NCBI GenBank assembly: GCA_024336345.1
Contig: JANFOG010000001.1
Location: 3,286,001-3,350,000 of the forward strand
From: Mariannaea sp. PMI_226
Lineage: Eukaryota; Ascomycota; Sordariomycetes; Hypocreales; Nectriaceae
Direction: 5' to 3'
DNA: 64,000 bases
Part shown: positions 1-12,385 of the stretch, piece after piece
Position numbering within the stretch: the first letter of the stretch is position 1
Layout: each line of letters starts with the position of its first letter
Made by a program: the position numbers and the translations under genes
The notes under the pieces: model-generated
What the model was told of the DNA's origin: nothing
The model's database searches: none
What the model saw: only the letters and a program-made list of their open reading frames with translations

Positions 1-1187
1 CTCTGCTTGCGTCCATCCCGCTCTCCAATTTCGCTTTCGACCTTAATCTCCTGCAGCAGGCCACCAAATCTTGTCTTGCTGTGCTGATGGCGCGTGGGGG
101 CGTCGTTTCCGTCGTCGTCGCCCTCGTCAGGTCCCACGGCGGCGAGCGCATCCTCTGGGCTGAGGAAGCAGAAGTGGACGCGCTTCCTAATGTGCGCCAG
201 TACACCTACACCGTCAAATGACATACCGGTGATGTTTAGCTTGAGGGGAATGCCCACAAAGCTGGGCATGGGGTAATCGAGCAGGATCTCGGCAGTGAGG
301 TTAAGCCGAATGTCGCCGGCATATCTGATTCTGAAAACAGCCTGGACGTCTTCCACTCGAGGCTCGCGACTGGACCGCGGGCCGGGTTGTGGCTCATCCT
401 CATCTTCTTCCACCTCGCCATCATCTATGATGGCCGAGCCTGTTAAAGGGCCTGTCAAGTGTGTGTCCCGCGTTGGGGGGCGCGAGGTGCCGACGGACGT
501 GGGCGCTAACGTTGAGACACTCGACTTCTCGCGTAGTCCTTGTAAAGGCACAGTAAGGCTAGGGCTGGGGCTCACGTTATCTACTGAGATGACACTGCTG
601 TGCGATGGGTTACGGCTGTGGCTGGGACTTTGGCTTTGGCTGCTGTAGTCCATGTTTGCGCCCAACCAACTGTTGCTCAGGTGTGCGCCAGCGACTGCAG
701 CCAGAGGTGTATGTGTGCCAGTGCCAAGGTGGCCGTGAAAGAAGCTCATCCCAGAACCACCGAGGAACCCGGGCGTTGACGTGCCTAGAAACGGGCTGCC
801 TAGATCATGGCCTCCCATCTCATTGCGCAATAAGTCCGGCCTGAAGCCTCCATGCTCCCGCCTTCCAGGCCCATGTCCCAGTGCATGGCGGTCTCTGCGC
901 GCCGGTTCTGGCGGCGGTGGCGGCAGCTGTTCGTCGTCGCTCTCCTCGTCCTCATCCTCATCGTCGAGATCCTCGCCGTAGAAATCTGGCAGCGGGTCGG
1001 TGATATCCTTCAGCTCCAGTCGCGGTGGGATGACGCCGAAGTCGAAGCCATGAACATTGACAGAGCGGATGAAGCGCGGCAGCGGCACCGTCTGGAACTT
1101 GTCATGAATGAAGGTGCGGATCTTCTCGGCGAGAGCCTCGCCATCTGGCCCGCTTGTGAGCGTCTCCCAGTTGAGGTCGATGGACAT
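1..1187 (-). CDS. MDM12: Mdm12, ERMES complex subunit (3' end cut by window edge)
   Basis: Mdm12 is the cytosolic lipid-binding subunit of ERMES, which tethers ER to mitochondria together with Mmm1, Mdm10 and Mdm34 and moves phospholipids between them. The frame opens at 1187 (MSIDLNWETL...) and stays open to base 1, giving 395 visible residues. The N-terminus MSIDLNWETLTSGPDGEALA and the following IRSVNVHGFDFG block are the hallmark start of the Mdm12 SMP domain. The SMP fold is interrupted, as usual in filamentous fungi, by a low-complexity insert (about residues 80-290, rich in Asp/Glu, Gly-His and Ser). It resumes at VFRIRYAGDIRLNLTAEILL and ends in view at LLQEIKVESEIGERDGRK. Roughly the last 30-40 residues should lie to the left of the window. 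No intron is seen. FAB1 lies upstream on the same strand. Confidence 0.95.
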   Translation of the reverse strand, partial: MSIDLNWETLTSGPDGEALAEKIRTFIHDKFQTVPLPRFIRSVNVHGFDFGVIPPRLELKDITDPLPDFYGEDLDDEDEDEESDDEQLPPPPPEPARRDRHALGHGPGRREHGGFRPDLLRNEMGGHDLGSPFLGTSTPGFLGGSGMSFFHGHLGTGTHTPLAAVAGAHLSNSWLGANMDYSSQSQSPSHSRNPSHSSVISVDNVSPSPSLTVPLQGLREKSSVSTLAPTSVGTSRPPTRDTHLTGPLTGSAIIDDGEVEEDEDEPQPGPRSSREPRVEDVQAVFRIRYAGDIRLNLTAEILLDYPMPSFVGIPLKLNITGMSFDGVGVLAHIRKRVHFCFLSPEDALAAVGPDEGDDDGNDAPTRHQHSKTRFGGLLQEIKVESEIGERDGRKQ

Positions 1188-1809
1188 TTGCTTTTGACTG
1201 GGTGTTGTAAATGCTTTGGCCGACAAGTATAGAACTCTAGCGGCGTGCTGTCTTCTTCACCTCAGAGTGAGGTGATCCATAGTGAATGGACTGGGTCCAT
1301 CTTGATGGCTGCTGCGACCGTCATGTGGCGCCCTGAATCCCGATTTACAGCGGGCTTTAGCGCTAGAAGCCCTGGGGCTGCATTCTCTGCACTGCTACAC
1401 GAGTGAAGTACAGTGTGCGGAAACTCACGGAAGAGTGGAATGAAGGAGGTATTAAAAAGGCCCAGCAGTCGTCATATCAATGGATCCTGGATCCATGGGG
1501 GATGTTATTATCAGAGGGTATCTAACCTAGCTTCTACGTTTATGTCCTCGTATTGCGGCCGCACAAAAATAACATACTCCTTCACGCTCTTCTAAATCAT
1601 GCCCATCCTAATATGCGCTTCCATGACACCACTGCCATTTCTCTCAACATTCGCCGATGCTTTCAGTGTGCTTGGGAATTGAAAAAGAAAATCAGACAAA
1701 ACAACCCATGCATCCAGGAAGGAACAGAGGGAACAAAATGGCGCATTGGCTTGGTCGGTATGTGTTAGTGTTCCAAAATAGTTAGGTTTGTTCATCATCG
1801 TCATTATCA
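1188..1809. other. Intergenic, FAB1 3' flank and MDM12 promoter
   Basis: This 622-bp spacer lies between the FAB1 stop and the MDM12 start (both minus), so it holds the FAB1 3' UTR and the MDM12 promoter. I see no convincing open frame. A short perfect palindrome sits at 1480-1496. Confidence 0.6.
1480..1496. repeat. 17-bp perfect palindrome upstream of MDM12
   Basis: The sequence ATGGATCC-T-GGATCCAT reads identically on both strands around a single central base. It lies about 290 bp upstream of the MDM12 start codon. It could be a dimeric factor site or chance; nothing else in view decides. Confidence 0.5.
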
Positions 1810-4800
1810 TCAATGCAGCATCTCAGGTTCCTCGAACCTAGCACGGCCATAGTAATGCGGGTACTGAGGATTATTAAAGAGATGCCAGCAATTGGGTGCT
1901 TGCAAGATATATCTAGAGCGCTTCAAGTTAGGAATGTGCCGGTAGAAAAACTAGGAATATGGCAGAGAAATCTGCAGTGTCGAATGTCGAGCACATACCT
2001 TGCCATTGCTTCTCGGAAGCGCGACTTGTATTCCTTCGGGCTTGTCACTGTAGGCCGGTTACGGCCTCCGCCTGCGAATCCACGGTCCTTGATCCAACTC
2101 TCAAGCTTCTTGTCCCAGGTGTAGGTTCGAATACAGTCGATGATGCCTACCACTAACTCTTTGCGTGCCTCGTCAACAGCAATCATGAGTGAGTAGTCCA
2201 TAACGTTCTGTCTGGCTAGGAATAGCGTATCATTCCAGACCGACGCCCTTAGGAGTTTCTTCGAATGCTCACGAGCGAACAACGGGGACTCGTAAATGTA
2301 CTCGACCATGTTCTCGTCCAGTAGCACCTCGTTCTGCTCTCCTGTGGACTGGATCTTGCGGTTGCGCATGGAGCCTTTGAGATCAAAAATCCTGGAAGCG
2401 GAGCGGTCGTAGAAGAGATTTTCCGTTACGAGGAGATCTAGCTTGATGTCTGTTCCGGTAACGGGGCTCTTGATGAATACCTGGAAAAAACCGAGCATTT
2501 TGGCAATCACTGAGGGCAGATCATGGAATAAAGCCTCAGCCATAATGTTAAAGTAACCAGGTGCGAATCGGAGGAAAGCTGATGTTTCGATAGGTGACAG
2601 TGACTTAAGAAACCATGTTAGTATTAACACCAATTCTACAGGAGCAGGAATGTCCTACCTTCAACACAAGCCTGTCGTCAAGCGTCTTTAAGAAGACGGA
2701 TTTGGTCTTGCCGCCCTTGGAATCCCACTTAAGGCATCGGGAAAGTGATTCGATTATTCGCTCGCCAACACCACACTTTCTCCTGAGAGCGTCAAACTGT
2801 TCGGCATAGAAAATCTTGCATGTCATGGTTGCTGACCCCTCACGGAATTGATACTTGAGATGTGTTCCTGTGACTCGAAGCAGACTCTTCTCCAACTCAG
2901 ACTCGTTTACTAACCAATCTGCTGCACTGTCCGATGTAGGGAAAGATTTGGGATCAGTGTCGGCGCCACTCTCCGACTCGCGTTGCATGAGCTCCTGAGC
3001 TTCACGGCGAATGTTTGCCAGCTTACCCTGGTAATCCTCACTGCTGAGGGCGAGGGCAATAACAGAGCTAGGTTCGTCTTCGCGAACAATGATATCCGAA
3101 TCCATAAAGATGTGATCCGTCTGGTTGACCGGATAGTCCAGCTGCGTCCAACCGCTGGCCGAACGCTCTGCCCAGAAGTTGGTCAGATACTTCATCAAGC
3201 TAGTTTTCTGGTGCTTCGGCAATTCGAGCGGCATGTCTGCACTCGGCTCTAGAGAATCGGCGATTTCCTTGATATCGGGCAGATACTCATCCGTGACGGA
3301 ATGCTCAACGTCACTCGCTCCACCTTCATCATCGGAGAAACCCTGGCTAGTGCTAGCAGTATTGGGATCATCATGCTCCTCCTTCACCGGACGCTGATCC
3401 TGAGGGAAGCTGGGCTCTACAGGCGTTGGAGGCTCCGTTTGAGGTTCTGTTTTCGGTGCCTCGGACTGACGAGACGTGATGCTTGCTGACCTCTGCTTGC
3501 TCTCGCGTTCCGCAACGCTGTCTGCTGGGGGAGATGGCTCCTCGAAAGCCTCATTCACGTCATCGTATACCTCTACGATTGCCTTAGTTGTAGTTCTTGC
3601 CAGCATGGCTGGTGGTTGACGCATGCTTGCGGCGCGTTTCTTCCTGTCTCGAATCCGTTCCTTTTCAAACTCTCTACTGAGTTGCTCAAAATGCCTTGCC
3701 AAAGTCGAAACTTTAGATTCTCGTTTTTTGTGAATGAATCGGGGGATGCCAGAAGCGGTCGCCTTCCCACGGTTCTTCAGGGCGGTCAGACTAATACGGT
3801 CAGAGAGTTTCTTATCCAATCTAATCGAGGCTTCGCCTGATGGCTCAGGACTCGTGGATTCTGGAGGGTTTGTCTTAGACTCCTTGATACCGAAGGACTT
3901 CCCAATTCCTGATTGAGTTCTAGGTAATGTGCGGATTGGATGCGAGGTGGCCCGTACCATGGGGGGCGATATTGCCTGACCAGATTTGCGATGAGGCGAG
4001 GCTTCGGTAGGGGGGGCTGGTGTTCCAGTTCGCTCCATGAATGGTATCGGCTGAATTCCTTGTTCACGACGCATCTGGTCAACCTTCTCGGTCAAAGTTT
4101 GGCCAGGAACTGGGGGAGATGAGGGGAGCAGAACAGGTAATTCGGTGGCAGACTCAGATATATCATAGCCAGCCCTAGTTGGAGAGAGTGGTTGTTCGGA
4201 TTGGCTGTTCTCTGCACTTGGAGCTGCAGACTCTACCTTTTCTTCAGGTTGAGCGGCCTCGACTCGAGCTGCAACATTCGCAGCAGGATGAGCGAGATCT
4301 AAATGTTCAACTCTCTCAATGGCTCCCTCGTATGGGGTATCAGGCTTTGTCTCCTCCTCAGCAATTTCCTTCTCCTCACTGGCCTTCGCTGAAGTGACAC
4401 TAGCCTCCATGCTATTGTCCGTGTAGTCAGTAGGTTGAGTACTCTTCTCCTCAGCCTCGGTAAAAGTCTGCGATGGTCTCTCTTCACTATCAGCAGTCGA
4501 TGGTGTTCCCTCATTCGACGCAAGAGACTCTTTGGACTCATTATCCGTGAACATCTTCTTGAGTTGCATAATGGTCAATTGGCGCATATCCTTGTCGCTG
4601 AGGAAGTCTGCCTCGAACTTGGCAAAGGCTTGATCCCATTCACTCGCCTTCTCAAGCATTTCGCGAACAATGCTGTTGAAGGGCACAACTTCGTAGTATT
4701 TGGAGTTGACATAAATTTCTTGTAGCCTTCGAACCATAGCAGGTTGATCCTCCTTAGCTTTAACAAGTAATAGGTCCACTTCTGTCTTGCAAAGCTCAGC

Positions 4801-7800
4801 CTTCTCAGGAAGAACGCTGTCAATCCTGATACTCATGAGTCTGGACTTGACAGAAGCCATGAACTTGTCCCAGCGCTCCCCCATTTTGGTGAATATCTCA
4901 TTCTTGAGCTTCAAATCGTTGGCGACCTTCCAGGTTATTCTCGCTCTTGGAACAACAATCTCCAAGAGGTCTATAGGGTCCCAGTGAATTCGAATCCGCG
5001 CGTCTGAAAGGCTGAAATAGCGCACGTGGTCACGCCGATGGTCATGAGCACACCCGTGAGTATCCTTCATGCGTAGACCTTTGCTCCAAAACAGGAGCTC
5101 CAGGTACTTCCCGAAGGAGTATTTGAAGGTACTCTCGGACATGGCCGTCTCTTGGGTATCTTTCTTGCAAGTCTTGCAGTACGTCCACATCGTAATTCCA
5201 TCGCCAAGGTCTGGGTCCCTCGGAGGAGGGTTCACGACATGCTCAACGAAGACGGTGACCCGCGACTGGTCATGGACGTATGTTCGATGGTGCTCAACCA
5301 TTTTGCGCTCACAGCCATTCGAAGTGCAGATCTGTCCCATAGTATAGGCAAGATCTTCAATGTATTGCCCCAATGTGCAGTCGGGGTCCATACCAGTATC
5401 AATGTGCTGTTCGTCATAGAAGTTGATGGCAACCAAGGAAGGTTCGGTACAAGGAATCTTCGTCTCGGTGCAGATGACTGAGTAGAGGACGACGATATTC
5501 TGATGGGAGTAGGGATCAAAAAGGTCGAGATTTCCTTGAATATAAGTCTCCCACTGTCGCGTTTGAGTCTGATAATTATAGAGTGCCTTATCATACTCGG
5601 CATCATGCACCGCGTGAAGAATTTCCATAATCTGCCTTGGCGCCTTTTGGCCAATTTCGTCAACCATCTCCGGCTTGATGAGTTGGAAACGCTGAGGCCC
5701 GGCCTTTTCAGGATCCTCTCGCTCCTCAACTACATCTTGGTCTCGCAATCGCCGGAGATATAACAGCCGTCTCTCTTGTTCCCGAGCCTTCATCAAAAGG
5801 TATGGCTGTGTGAATTTGACATACGGTGAGGCGGAAAGAATCTTAGTTTCATACTTGGCAACCATATCACTGTAGTAGGTCGGCATAGGAATGTCATCGG
5901 GGACTTGACTATCCTGTTCATGCATGGCGTGAGTGTGGTGCTCATGAAGGGAAACCAGTTTGACACGGTCATGAGACGGTGGCTCCTGCTGAGGTACAGA
6001 TGCCACTTCCTCGGTACCACCAACGCTTGAGGTGTCCAAATCTGTCTGACGTTGTGGTTCGCTCTCCCCAGGGGGTTGATTCACGACCACTGACGGCCCG
6101 TCCCTTGATACGTCCATGCTGTTGATGCTCAGCGACCTGGTGCTCTCATTTAGAGCATTCATCGAACTCGTCATTGAGTCTCCGCCCTCGGGAGCTTCAA
6201 TTGACTCATCTCGAAGAAGGCTAGACTCAAGTTTGAGGTTGTTGACGACATACACCATGAATTCCACAATGTGCTTTATCTTGGCGAGCGTCATATTATT
6301 TGCTCCTCGCAGAGCAATGGTGCATCCTAGCTCGGGGGTACATCCAGACAAAAAGATGTACGATTTCTTGCGGCCGGGATAGTCGTTGTTCACAAATGTC
6401 CTGACCTCGAACAGGGAGGCTCGCCCCACCTGGACGGGCAAGGCCAACCGATCGAGAGAGGATATGATTTCTGTCTCAGCACATCGGGCAACAGCTTCAA
6501 TGACCGTGTGCTTAACATTGTATGCTACTGAAATGTTTGCCTCGGAAAGATACTGAAGTGCCACACCGGAAACTCCTTTCTCGGCAAGGAGGACCTGCGG
6601 GCGTAGATTCGTGATACGCTGAACAACGACGCGGAGAAACTCCTTCTCCTGTTCGATAACGGGCTGCAAACTCATAAAATGCTGTTGGTGCCTTTGATAC
6701 TCAATCGGAAATGTGACGAGAACGATTCGGGGATTCGTGATTCGACGAGGCATACTCTTGAGTGCCAGGTTCTTAGTAAATACCACACCGGAGACATACG
6801 ACGTATCGCCAGGCTTTCCGCCTGGGATTCTTTTCAGTTTTACGTAATGTCTAATATCCATATCTTCTCCCTTGGCGACATCTGGATCTACATCGTCCGT
6901 CGCGCGAACAAGGACGGGTACGAGAGCTTTTGACCACGCTGGCGGGTTGGGTATACCTGCATCGTTGAGGAGTTGGTGCAAGAGTTTGTCAACATGTCTT
7001 AAACTGGAGGCGTTCAACTCCGCCTTTGGAGCTCTTTTATGGTGAAATGAATCACTCTTGGTCACTATTTGCAGACCACTTTGGGTTGGGGTATCCATGG
7101 AGAAGAGCAATTCTGACGATGCTGAGAATCCCTTGTACACGCCAGACTTGGGTCTTGGGGAGGTCAGGTGGTGCAGGCTCCCGCTGACATTACTAGTATT
7201 TCGTCGCCTAGTAGGGCGTCGGTGCCCAGTCGTGCTGGACGGGCCAGGCGCTTCATCGAAGCCTCCCCTGCTGACATAGCTCATACCACTGATGCTCTTC
7301 TCGCCCTGCCTATGGCGATGTTTCCTGCCAGCGCTGACAAATGGGGCAAGATCGGTTTTGTCATTGTCGAAGCTCGCAGGTTGCAAGTCACCTTGAGACA
7401 TGGTTGCAAAAAGGCTCATCTGCTCATCTTCACTCGATTCGTCTGACATGTAGTCGGCCAGTTCAGGGTCGATGATGTTATCGTCGTGGAAGGCTGGGAA
7501 TTTAGCCTTGTTCGCATTCTCGTCATCAATACCTCGTCGAAATGGAGCACGTTCCTCAGGCGCTGGCTTGAAGCGTCCTAGGAATCCATGCTTTGAGTGA
7601 TGTCGCCGGTGCCCAGCAGAGGAGTGAGGCCGGCCAGTAAGTGACTTGAGAGATCGTGATGAGGCGGGCCTGCTCAGCTGGGGCGCGTCGATCTCAAGAA
7701 CTGCAGCCGTACGGCTTTCTCCAACGCGCCTTGTAGCCTGAATATTCATCATCGGCGTTGAGACCGGTCGAGAATCTTCCGAGCCTTCGGATCCCAGTCC

Positions 7801-9372
7801 AGATTCTGGCTCTTTGATCCTGGTTTGACTCGCATTACTCGGAGTCTTCGCGTGAGTCCCTCCAAAAAATCTTGGCATGAACGACTGTTCATCGCCGGAA
7901 TCATCTGATCCGCTGCCATCGAAACGTCGGCTGATAACATCCTGGCACCTTTTGCAGACGCGAAGAGAGCCTTGAACGCCAAACTTCTCTCCAGATATTA
8001 CAGTAGTGCATTTAGAGTCGAAAATGCACCCACAAGTCCGGCAATGGTGTTTCCTTCGAAACGCTGTGAAGGGAGCTTGGCAGCTAAAACACTCTTTGAC
8101 AGTGTCATCTTTCATCCAGAATTCCTTGTTGAGAACTTGTTTTCTCATCCTATCCAGTCGGTCTAACTGTGCATTTACCTGTTCAGAAGCCTCCTCATTG
8201 CTCATTGCAGTCCCAGGTATTCGAAGATCCCCTGATGGCATTTTTTGGGGTTTCGAATCTTGTGAAAACGATTCATGGCACACGGAGTTATGAGCAGATG
8301 TATTTACCGGGCTGGGTTCGGCAGTCCCACGGTCTAGGGACGAATCTCTGGACATGGCGTCTCCTGGGGACCTCGATCGACTAATTCGATCAATAACGGC
8401 GGGCCTTCTTCGGACACTATCGGGAGAGAGAAGGGAAGACGCAACGGAGTTGCTACGCAGCCCGCGAGTTTGCAGAGAAGGAGCCGTGCGAGAGGTCGCT
8501 TTGACTGGACTGGTTGGGGCATCTATGCTTCCCTCGATACTAGAACTGTCTTCCCGTTTTGACCGAGGTGGCAGTTTGCCGTCTTTCAAGTCGTACAGAC
8601 TGGCAGATGATTCATTCGTTCCAAGATGTGCCTGTAGATCGACCCTGGTCACGCTCTTCCGGCTGGATCCATGGCCGGTGCTGTCTTCAGTGCGAATAGT
8701 GCTGTGACTGGCATCTCGATGCACGGTGATTGGCGCAATAGTGGGGTCCGCAGCGATCGAACTTGGCGCCTTTGGCGTTTGGTTTGATTTGCTCCCGGTC
8801 ATGAGACTGATGCTGGAAGGCTTGGTTGGTGCAGGCGGCTGCGATCGGCCGTCGGCAGTCCCAGCCGAGACAACTGACGAAGAAACATCGTTTGGATGAG
8901 GCGATTGCGTAGTGATGGTGGACGCTGTGGCGGCGGTCTCGGTTCGGTTAAGCGAACTTATTGATGCTCTCGAAACATGGCCGCCAGTTATAGACGCCCT
9001 CTTTGACGATACTTCCACTTTTTCTGCAGTATTATCTTCGGCAGTGCCTTTAGACGAGCTGCCCGCACCAACCGCCTCTCTGAGTCGACTGTACAGGCCG
9101 CTAAGGCCCTGGTGAACCAAATCACCGGCTGCACTCCTACTTTCGGAGGTTGGAGCGCCACCAGGTGGAGGTGCGAAATCGTTGAATACGGTAAGAGAGT
9201 CGCACTGGCTAGCTGAATTATGTATCTTGTCGAGAGTGTGGGCGAGCTGCTCCTTGTCGGTGATGGAGCTAACAGAAATGGAGTTGATAGAATCACGGCG
9301 TGTTCGGAGAGGAGAGATCGCAGATCCCGAGGCTACGGAGCCGGTGGTAGGCCTATTGCTGTTGCTGGCCAT
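1810..9372 (-). CDS. FAB1: Fab1/PIKfyve 1-phosphatidylinositol-3-phosphate 5-kinase
   Basis: Fab1 makes PI(3,5)P2 from PI3P on vacuole/endosome membranes and controls vacuole size, acidification and retrograde traffic. My model is three exons: 9372-2659, 2603-1999 and 1912-1810, giving 2473 aa. The introns are 55 nt (2604-2658) and 86 nt (1913-1998). Domains in order: a Ser-rich disordered N-terminus; a FYVE zinc finger at about residues 424-485 with the RKHHCRTCG signature; a Cpn60/TCP1-like domain at about 840-1060; a Cys-rich Fab1-specific region near 1300-1450 (CERKMVEHH, WTYCKTCKKDT); a long disordered linker; and the PIPK kinase domain from about 2150, with IFDLKGSMRNR and MDYSLM. The third exon restores the expected family end, YILQAPNCWH followed by a short tail. 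Ignoring the second intron would give an aberrant C-terminus. The start MASNSNRPTT is the first ATG of the frame. It is divergent from the gene at 10445. Confidence 0.96.
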
Positions 9373-10444
9373 GACGCTGTATCCTCGAAGGGCGTTGGAA
9401 GCGATGTATCGCTAGGAATAGGCTCGCGTTGAGCGCGTATGAAGCCGCTGTTGGTGATGGGTCAAGAATTCGGAGGCAGCAAGCCCACAGCCCACAGCTT
9501 CAGAAGCCGGGTCCATGAATTCTTACTCTTTAGTTGCTGTGGCCGCAACTTTTGATGGTCAAGGAGACCTCAGGAAACCCTAGGCATGAGGTGTAGAAAG
9601 CATGACGACGTGGGCGGGTTGAGTTCGTCGTCACAAAATGGCAGCCCCGATGAAGCGGTCGATCTACAGGGTTCGCTGATCGTGGAGTTGGGGGAGAAGG
9701 AGAAGGGCTGAGAAGGGCGGCGAACAAACGGGGTAAAAACTGGCAAAGCCAACAAAAACTAGGGTAGTTGCCTAGATGCGGCGCTGAAAGGACAAAATAC
9801 TCGATGCAGCAATAAGCACTACAGCATCGAGTTGTGAGTAGATGACGACCATGGTTTATCTTGGAGGCGTCACAGCTCAGAGCTATCATGTCGTCAGACT
9901 AGGCCACAAGAATGGGCGCTAACTTAGCCAATGTTCCTTGTACTAAAATTGAAGACATGCCCCCCACGCAAAAATCGGTGAGATGACATAAGAGGCCAAG
10001 GTACTTAGTACCCGGTAGATGATCCTGCCCAACGAACGGGCCGTCCTCTGTATTTATTGCCAGCCACTCCGGGGGCGGGCCATTTGACAATAAGAGGAAG
10101 TCAGAAGGGCCAGGGCCAGGGCCAGGCCCCGCAAGTCCAGAGTGCCCAGCTGGTTTACGACGGTACGCGCCTGCTGTCACTGATTCTGACGCGCTGACGA
10201 GGACGAGAGCACTGGAGAAAATCTAGTCTGTCGTTTGCGACTCTATTGTCCATGCCTCTCGACTGTCGCTATCACGATACACCTGCTGATCCCTATTCCC
10301 TATTCTCAAATCCCTTCAATATCGTCTCGTTCCAAGGGCAGGTATCCTCCTTCCTCTAGGACGTGGACGTGAGCCTGCCTAAAATAGACAGTTATGACGC
10401 ATATCGCCACTGGCATTACAAGGCTTGGGCCAGAATCCGTCTAG
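9373..10444. other. Divergent promoter region between FAB1 and the 646-aa gene
   Basis: This is 1.07 kb between two divergent start codons, so it should hold both promoters and 5' UTRs. Three head-to-tail GGGCCA units lie at 10107-10124. The open frames here (for example 9530-9889, minus) have random-looking composition and I do not call them. Confidence 0.6.
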
Positions 10445-12385
10445 ATGTCTCCCAGTCCCTACTCTTCGCGAGATATGCTGAATCTCATTGAGACGCGCAA
10501 CCTGACGGCCATCCCCAAGGATCAACAGGCGCTTCTAGATTCCCCGGAATCATGGGCGGTCGACTCCAAGAGTGCACGCCGTCGCCCCAATGTTCCCAAA
10601 CATGTTCTAGAGACAGCAACACAGGCGTATGTTGCGAGCATATCAGTAGCAGAAGAGGCCCAGGTCCAATCTCAACCTCACTTGCCGACACAGCCAATTT
10701 TGCGCAATGGTATTTCTGCCGCCCCAAGGACGAGCCCCTCTCACGCTGGCGTCCAGCTTACCCATCCTCAAACTGGTGATGCTGGAAATGCACCATCTTC
10801 ACCACCAGAGGAACTTATTTCCTGGCCGTCATCACCGGAACAACCTCAGCCTCCACGAGTCATCCCAGAGTCCTCTGTCGTCCGTGAAACGCCAAAGGCT
10901 CCTATGGGCCCTCCTCCATTCCCTGCCTTAGTATCAACTTATCCATCTTCTGATGGACCTGAAGATGATCTCGAAATGGAACTCCCTCAGCCCCATGAGT
11001 GGCAAGATGTTCCTGTTAACCGAGAAGCTGCGCATTTTCAAGCCGCGGTTGCGGCCACGGTTGCCTCCTCGATTCCATCTGGAAACCGGACTATGGACAC
11101 ACCACCATGTGCCCAGCAGACTCTCCCGGCACCTTCACTGAGTGCTGGCACCACTACTACGCAGAGCCCCAAGCTGGCAAACCCGCAACATGCTCATCCG
11201 CTCGAACAGCGCCGTGAGCGGCGGATGAAACCGATTCATTTCGACGATACTACCTCAAAGAAAAATCATCATGTGAAGAATCGCCTCGCTCCAACGAAGA
11301 CGTTCTCGCAAGTTCCAAGCTCAGGGTCGACGTCACCTTCTTCCATTATTCCTGCTACGTTTGATGAACCTAGAACTCCTAGCTTTGTCATGCAATCAGT
11401 TGAAAATATGAAAGATGTTGATATGCTAGATCTTGATGGTAATTCAGACAGCAATGGCCACAGGAACGACATGGATGCCGTTGCTGAAGAGTCGCAAGCG
11501 CAACCACCCGCCACGGATTCCAACCAAGATACCAAGACACGAAATAATCAGCCACACCTACCCAACGTCATGGATGGAGACTTCAAGCCCTACAGTATAT
11601 ATACAATGGCCTATCCAGAATATGAGGAGGACTACCATGGTACTCTTCAGAAGTTTATCTCGTCCTGCGTGATGCTCCGTTTCATGCAGAACAACAGAAT
11701 GCTTCGAGGGTGCCTCTACGACGACTTTATACGAGCGTTTCCAACATATTTAACCTATGTTGGAAAGGCTGGAGTACATCAAGAACCGCTTCCTGCTATT
11801 GAATGGTTCAATATTTTGCCAGATTTGCCCATTTTCAATCGTCTGGTAGTAAGTAGGGAGAATGTCGAGTATATTCTTGAACAATATCCAAAGCAAGTCG
11901 TAGCCGCCAATCAAATGGTTGACGAGTTTATGAAAGAAGACGTCCAAGAGTCGGAACCTGTTATTGATCTCGGAAAGGTATCAGAGGCAGAAAGCGGCGA
12001 AAATCACTCGGCACGGATGGATCTTGATAGAGCCGAAGAGAAAGCTGCCAACAACTTGGAGTCCAACGGGACACAACAACCCTCCAGCTCAGTGCCGCGC
12101 TTGATGAGTGCATCGCGACAACGAGTTCTAACCCAAGCGCCTCCTCCCCCATCACCACAATTGAGCTCCACTAGTTTTTCCTCATCGATTGCGACGCCAG
12201 CCGTAAGAATGCGACCTCCCCGGACATCGCAGTACTTCGCAAAGCTTGCTGCAAGTGTCAAACCTGACGCCACCCCGAGAAGACGGACTGCTGAGGAGCG
12301 TGCGAAGTTGCGAGAACACTTTCTGCGACGGAGAACCATGGATACTCGGGCTATGAGGAGTAGCAGCAAACCTGATCGCAATTAG
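10445..12385 (+). CDS. Uncharacterised, largely disordered protein with a conserved-looking C-terminal island
   Basis: A single uninterrupted frame of 646 codons starts MSPSPYSSRD. I do not recognise the family. Residues 1-370 are Pro/Ser/Thr-rich and disordered, with a basic stretch near residues 255-275 (LEQRRERRMKPIHFDD) that could be nuclear targeting. Residues about 375-500 look folded: an aromatic-rich block (YSIYTMAYPEYEEDYHGTL), a helical run (FISSCVMLRFMQNNRML), then CLYDDFIRAFPTYLTYV and EWFNILPDLPIFNRLVV. The tail is again acidic and Ser/Pro-rich and ends in a basic RRRTAEERAKLREHFLRRR segment. The bipartite design, with long acidic linkers, suggests a nuclear scaffold or chromatin/telomere-type protein, but that is a guess. 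It shares the 9373-10444 promoter region with FAB1 and converges on the BolA gene. Confidence 0.8.
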   Translation: MSPSPYSSRDMLNLIETRNLTAIPKDQQALLDSPESWAVDSKSARRRPNVPKHVLETATQAYVASISVAEEAQVQSQPHLPTQPILRNGISAAPRTSPSHAGVQLTHPQTGDAGNAPSSPPEELISWPSSPEQPQPPRVIPESSVVRETPKAPMGPPPFPALVSTYPSSDGPEDDLEMELPQPHEWQDVPVNREAAHFQAAVAATVASSIPSGNRTMDTPPCAQQTLPAPSLSAGTTTTQSPKLANPQHAHPLEQRRERRMKPIHFDDTTSKKNHHVKNRLAPTKTFSQVPSSGSTSPSSIIPATFDEPRTPSFVMQSVENMKDVDMLDLDGNSDSNGHRNDMDAVAEESQAQPPATDSNQDTKTRNNQPHLPNVMDGDFKPYSIYTMAYPEYEEDYHGTLQKFISSCVMLRFMQNNRMLRGCLYDDFIRAFPTYLTYVGKAGVHQEPLPAIEWFNILPDLPIFNRLVVSRENVEYILEQYPKQVVAANQMVDEFMKEDVQESEPVIDLGKVSEAESGENHSARMDLDRAEEKAANNLESNGTQQPSSSVPRLMSASRQRVLTQAPPPPSPQLSSTSFSSSIATPAVRMRPPRTSQYFAKLAASVKPDATPRRRTAEERAKLREHFLRRRTMDTRAMRSSSKPDRN

